From Candidatus Giovannonibacteria bacterium RIFCSPHIGHO2_02_43_16 (GTDB taxonomy: Bacteria > Patescibacteriota > Minisyncoccia > JACPKW01 > UBA11713), in the NCBI GenBank assembly GCA_001778545.1, contig MFHJ01000049.1, forward strand, positions 1 through 14,974: a DNA stretch of 14,974 nt, in the 5' to 3' direction. Each line of letters begins with the position of its first letter. The first letter of the stretch is position 1. The notes below the pieces were generated by a model, which searched no databases, had not been told where the DNA came from, and saw only the letters and a list, made by a program, of their open reading frames with translations. Made by a program: the position numbers and the translations under genes. Below are positions 13,056 through 14,974 of this stretch, in pieces.

Positions 13056-14155
13056 CTAGCGAAGTGCTCTATCGGAAATATCGCCCGCAGAATTTTGACG
13101 AGATTGTCGGGCAAAAATCAACCGTCGAGGTTCTCCGCGCTTCAATACTAAAGAATAGAATCTCTCACGCGTATCTTTTCTCGGGCCCAGCCGGCACTGG
13201 AAAGACAACTGTAGCGCGCATTTTCGCGCGAGCGGCAAACTGTCTTGACGACTCTCCTGAAAAGCGCCCCTGCAACAAATGCGAAATTTGCAAAGAATTT
13301 TTGTCTGGTGTTGGGCTCGATTTGATTGAAATTGATGCCGCGTCTTCCAGAGGAATAGATGAGATCCGCGCCTTGCGGGATGGAATTCGCTCTCTGCCAT
13401 TTAAAGCAAAATATAAAGTTTACATTATCGACGAAGTTCATATGCTGACCAAAGAAGCATTTAATGCGTTGTTGAAAACATTGGAAGAACCGCCGGCACA
13501 TGTGATTTTTATTCTCGCGACGACCGAGCTTGAAAAGGTTTTGGCCACAATAATTTCCAGAACCCAGCACTTCGAATTCCGAAAAATATGGGAGGAGGAT
13601 ATCCAAAAAGCGCTTGATATGATTGTCCGAAAAGAGAAAATTAAGGTTGATGAAGAGATCTTAAACATAATTTCTGTTCTTGCTTCGGGATCGCTTAGGG
13701 ATGCGGAAAGCATGCTTGACCAAGCGTTTGCCGCGAGTTCAGGGGAGCTTGAGCCAGAACAAATAAGAAGGCTTTTCGGGGTTCCGGCGCGGGATTTGCT
13801 ATTGGCCATGACGAAAGCAATTTTGGATAAGGATGTAAAATCTGCTCTCGCGATAGTTCATAAAAGTTCCGAGGACGGCGTTGACCAAAAATCTTTCCTG
13901 AAGCTCTTAATCCAAAATTTCCGTTTCATGCTCTATCTTAAAGTTGATCCCAATTACTCGAAAGAGCTTGCAGATTTCATATCTGAATCCGAATTGAGTG
14001 CGATGAAAGCTTTTGCCAAAGAAAACGATATTAAAAAATTCGAGACAGTTCTGAATAATTTAAATGACGCATATCCTTTGCTGAAAATCGCATATCTCCA
14101 GCAATTACCACTCGAGCTCGCGATTTTGAAGATTACCTCAGCGAAAGAAATTTAA
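13052..14155 (+). CDS. dnaX: DNA polymerase III subunit gamma/tau (short form)
   Basis: Clamp-loader ATPase that loads the sliding clamp for replication. From the start at 13052 the protein is 367 residues. It shows the DnaX N-terminus YRKYRPQNFDEIVGQ (7-21), Walker A GPAGTGKT (45-52), a four-cysteine zinc site (C64, C74, C77, C80), Walker B YIIDE (124-128), and the sensor region ATTELEKVLATIISRTQ, in which the usual SRC is SRT. The collar domain runs to about residue 350. The tau-specific C-terminal domains that bind helicase and polymerase are absent, so only a gamma-type product is made. The frame is open from 12962, but the first 30 residues there lie in the GtrA gene; the ATGA overlap and the family N-terminus fix the start at 13052, with AAAGG five bases before it. 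Confidence 0.95.
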   Translation: MTSEVLYRKYRPQNFDEIVGQKSTVEVLRASILKNRISHAYLFSGPAGTGKTTVARIFARAANCLDDSPEKRPCNKCEICKEFLSGVGLDLIEIDAASSRGIDEIRALRDGIRSLPFKAKYKVYIIDEVHMLTKEAFNALLKTLEEPPAHVIFILATTELEKVLATIISRTQHFEFRKIWEEDIQKALDMIVRKEKIKVDEEILNIISVLASGSLRDAESMLDQAFAASSGELEPEQIRRLFGVPARDLLLAMTKAILDKDVKSALAIVHKSSEDGVDQKSFLKLLIQNFRFMLYLKVDPNYSKELADFISESELSAMKAFAKENDIKKFETVLNNLNDAYPLLKIAYLQQLPLELAILKITSAKEI

Positions 14156-14206
14156 AAAGCCCATTATCTAGCTATAGCGCAATAATTGGATAATCAATAA
14201 AGCAAA

Positions 14207-14238
14207 AGTCCCACGCCGCATCGCTGCAACAGGGGACT
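14207..14238 (-). terminator. Probable terminator of the small minus-strand gene
   Basis: On the minus strand AGTCCC and GGGACT (14238-14233 and 14212-14207) enclose a 20-base loop that holds a further short stem, followed by TTTTGCTTTATT. The position, 27 bases after the stop of the minus-strand gene, fits. The stem is short and the T tract is interrupted. The rest of 14156-14264 holds a weak ATTATC/GATAAT inverted repeat and nothing else I can name. Confidence 0.45.
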
Positions 14239-14264
14239 CGGTTATTCTGGACGAGCCAGAAACT

Positions 14265-14549
14265 TTAAACTTTCCGAATTGGCCGGAATTGGAATCTTAA
14301 CTCTGGCGATCTCTTGATTTCGGCCCTCTGCCTAGCGCTTCTCTTTCTGACAGCAATGGCGCGTCTCCTTAGTTCGTTTTCAACTTCTTTGCGAATTGAA
14401 AGCCGTCGGACGTCATCTGTCGGAAGCATGCTTTCATATTGTTTCATAGCAACCGTGACAGCCCTGCTGAAACCAAAAGACCTAATTAACGGGGCTGTCG
14501 CATCCGCGATACTTTTGACTAGGTTTTCTTCGGTTCTGATTTCCCTCAA
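14265..14549 (-). CDS. Small basic hypothetical protein with TTG start
   Basis: I do not recognise a family. The 94-residue protein is rich in Arg and predicted to be mainly helical, with VRRLSIRKEVENELRRRAIA followed by VRKRSARQRAEIKRSPELRF, suggesting nucleic-acid or ribosome contact, but this is only composition. It starts with TTG at 14549. A full AGGAGG (14561-14556) six bases upstream decides this start and is the strongest ribosome-binding site in the window. A TGC-TATGGT extended -10 (14585-14577) would give a leader of about 20 bases. It is convergent with dnaX and divergent from the tRNA-Gln gene. Confidence 0.72.
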   Translation of the reverse strand: MREIRTEENLVKSIADATAPLIRSFGFSRAVTVAMKQYESMLPTDDVRRLSIRKEVENELRRRAIAVRKRSARQRAEIKRSPELRFQFRPIRKV

Positions 14550-14555
14550 AGGACA

Positions 14556-14561
14556 CCTCCT
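14556..14561 (-). promoter_or_regulatory. Strong Shine-Dalgarno AGGAGG
   Basis: AGGAGG on the minus strand (14561-14556), within AAGAGGAGGTG, lies six bases before the TTG start at 14549. It is a near-perfect anti-SD match and contrasts with the lack of such sites at most other genes here. Confidence 0.8.
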
Positions 14562-14600
14562 CTTTTGTTTCCAATTACCATAGCATAATAGGGAAATTTT

Positions 14601-14609
14601 TGCTAGACT
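14601..14609 (+). promoter_or_regulatory. Extended -10 promoter of tRNA-Gln
   Basis: TGC followed by TAGACT (14604-14609); transcription would start about 14616, next to the tRNA 5' end at 14618. The TGC-extended form matches that of the protease, SurA-like and other genes. Confidence 0.5.
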
Positions 14610-14617
14610 TTTTGTAT

Positions 14618-14691
14618 TGCCGGGTCGTCTAATGGTAGGACATCGCCCTTTGGAGGCGAGTATCTTGGTTCGAGTCCAAGCCCGGCAGCCA
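14618..14691 (+). tRNA. tRNA-Gln (anticodon TTG)
   Basis: A full cloverleaf of 74 bases. Acceptor stem TGCCGGG pairs with CCCGGCA; D arm GTC/GAC with loop TAATGGTAG; anticodon stem TCGCC/GGCGA with loop CTTTGGA; four-base variable loop GTAT; T stem CTTGG/CCAAG with loop TTCGAGT. The anticodon TTG (14650-14652) reads CAA, glutamine. The U1-A72 pair and G73 discriminator are as in bacterial tRNA-Gln. CCA is encoded (14689-14691). Confidence 0.93.
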
Positions 14692-14708
14692 TGGGAGAAA
14701 TATTCAGA

Positions 14709-14974
14709 ATGAGTGATTTTAATAGAGAGGAGAGCGATGGCGAACCAAAGAAAGCTGGCGATAAAACGCCTGTCAATTTTGAAGAAAGCAAAGAGATAAT
14801 TGAAATGGAGAGGAAGTATGAAAGTTTTGAGGAGAGATATAAAAAATTGGCGTTCAAGCAGAGAGATCCCAGGGGACGAGAAGCGTTAAAGATTCAGGCG
14901 ACAGGGTTGATTCACGATATCGAAGAATTCGAAGAGCAAATAGGAAATCTTTACGCAAAAATTATTGGGAGAAG
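14709..14974 (+). CDS. Partial hypothetical coiled-coil protein (runs off the window)
   Basis: The frame is open from 14691 to the end with no stop. The likely start is the ATG at 14709, with GGGAGA (14693-14698) about ten bases upstream. The first 88 residues are very charged and helical (ESKEIIEMERKYESFEERYK, later LIHDIEEFEEQIGNLYAKII), a coiled-coil pattern without membrane segments or known motifs. An in-frame ATG at 14691 would share its A with the last base of the tRNA CCA end. Function unknown. Confidence 0.6.
   Translation, partial: MSDFNREESDGEPKKAGDKTPVNFEESKEIIEMERKYESFEERYKKLAFKQRDPRGREALKIQATGLIHDIEEFEEQIGNLYAKIIGR

Overview
The window looks like a stretch of a small-genome candidate-phylum bacterium, most likely a Patescibacteria/CPR member of the Parcubacteria type. 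This is inferred from the gene mix and is not proven. The pointers are a DUF2298 'YYY' membrane protein, several multi-membrane GT-C type glycosyltransferases plus a GtrA protein, a short DnaX, a seryl-tRNA synthetase with HSLNNT in place of the usual HTLNGS, a CPR-style Y1 transposase, and very tight gene packing. TGA is used as a normal stop (for example in the GtrA gene and both DUF2298 and the second GT39 gene), so the UGA=Gly code of Gracilibacteria/Absconditabacteria does not apply.

Layout. 1-229: leader and promoter region with an inverted repeat at 15-59. 230-2104 (+): secreted subtilisin-like S8 protease with two Ig-like C-terminal domains. 2199-2795 (+): membrane-anchored SurA-N-like protein, whose 3' end overlaps the convergent DUF2298 gene (2776-4809, -). 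4810-4977: divergent region with a strong hairpin terminator and a well-formed sigma-type promoter. 4978-5995 (+): ECF-like sigma factor and a small membrane protein. 6003-6048: long terminator hairpin. 6057-8112 (+): serS and an overlapping FtsQ/DivIB-like gene. 8110-8829: REP-associated (Y1, HUH) transposase with three copies of one palindrome: before, inside and after the gene. 8831-10654 (-): GT39-type glycosyltransferase. 10676-10849 (+): 57-residue membrane protein. 10790-12424 (-): second GT39-type protein. 12453-14155 (+): GtrA-family protein and dnaX, overlapping by 4 bases. 14265-14549 (-): small basic hypothetical protein. 14618-14691 (+): tRNA-Gln(TTG). 14709-end (+): partial coiled-coil protein.

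How it fits together. Three polytopic GT-C or GT-C-like proteins plus GtrA suggest lipid-linked sugar flipping and transfer to outer-surface glycans or proteins, alongside an exported protease and a SurA-like chaperone. The sigma factor with its membrane partner could be an envelope-sensing switch.

The two most interesting signals are these. (1) A palindromic REP-like family sits with its presumed transposase; one copy lies in frame inside the transposase coding sequence just after the catalytic tyrosine, and an unrelated palindrome lies in frame inside the FtsQ-like gene. (2) There is a consistent promoter layout in which a -10 box, often extended (TGnTATAAT-like), lies 6-8 bases before the start codon with no Shine-Dalgarno sequence. 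This suggests leaderless mRNAs for about nine genes, including two divergent pairs with nearly superimposed -10 boxes.
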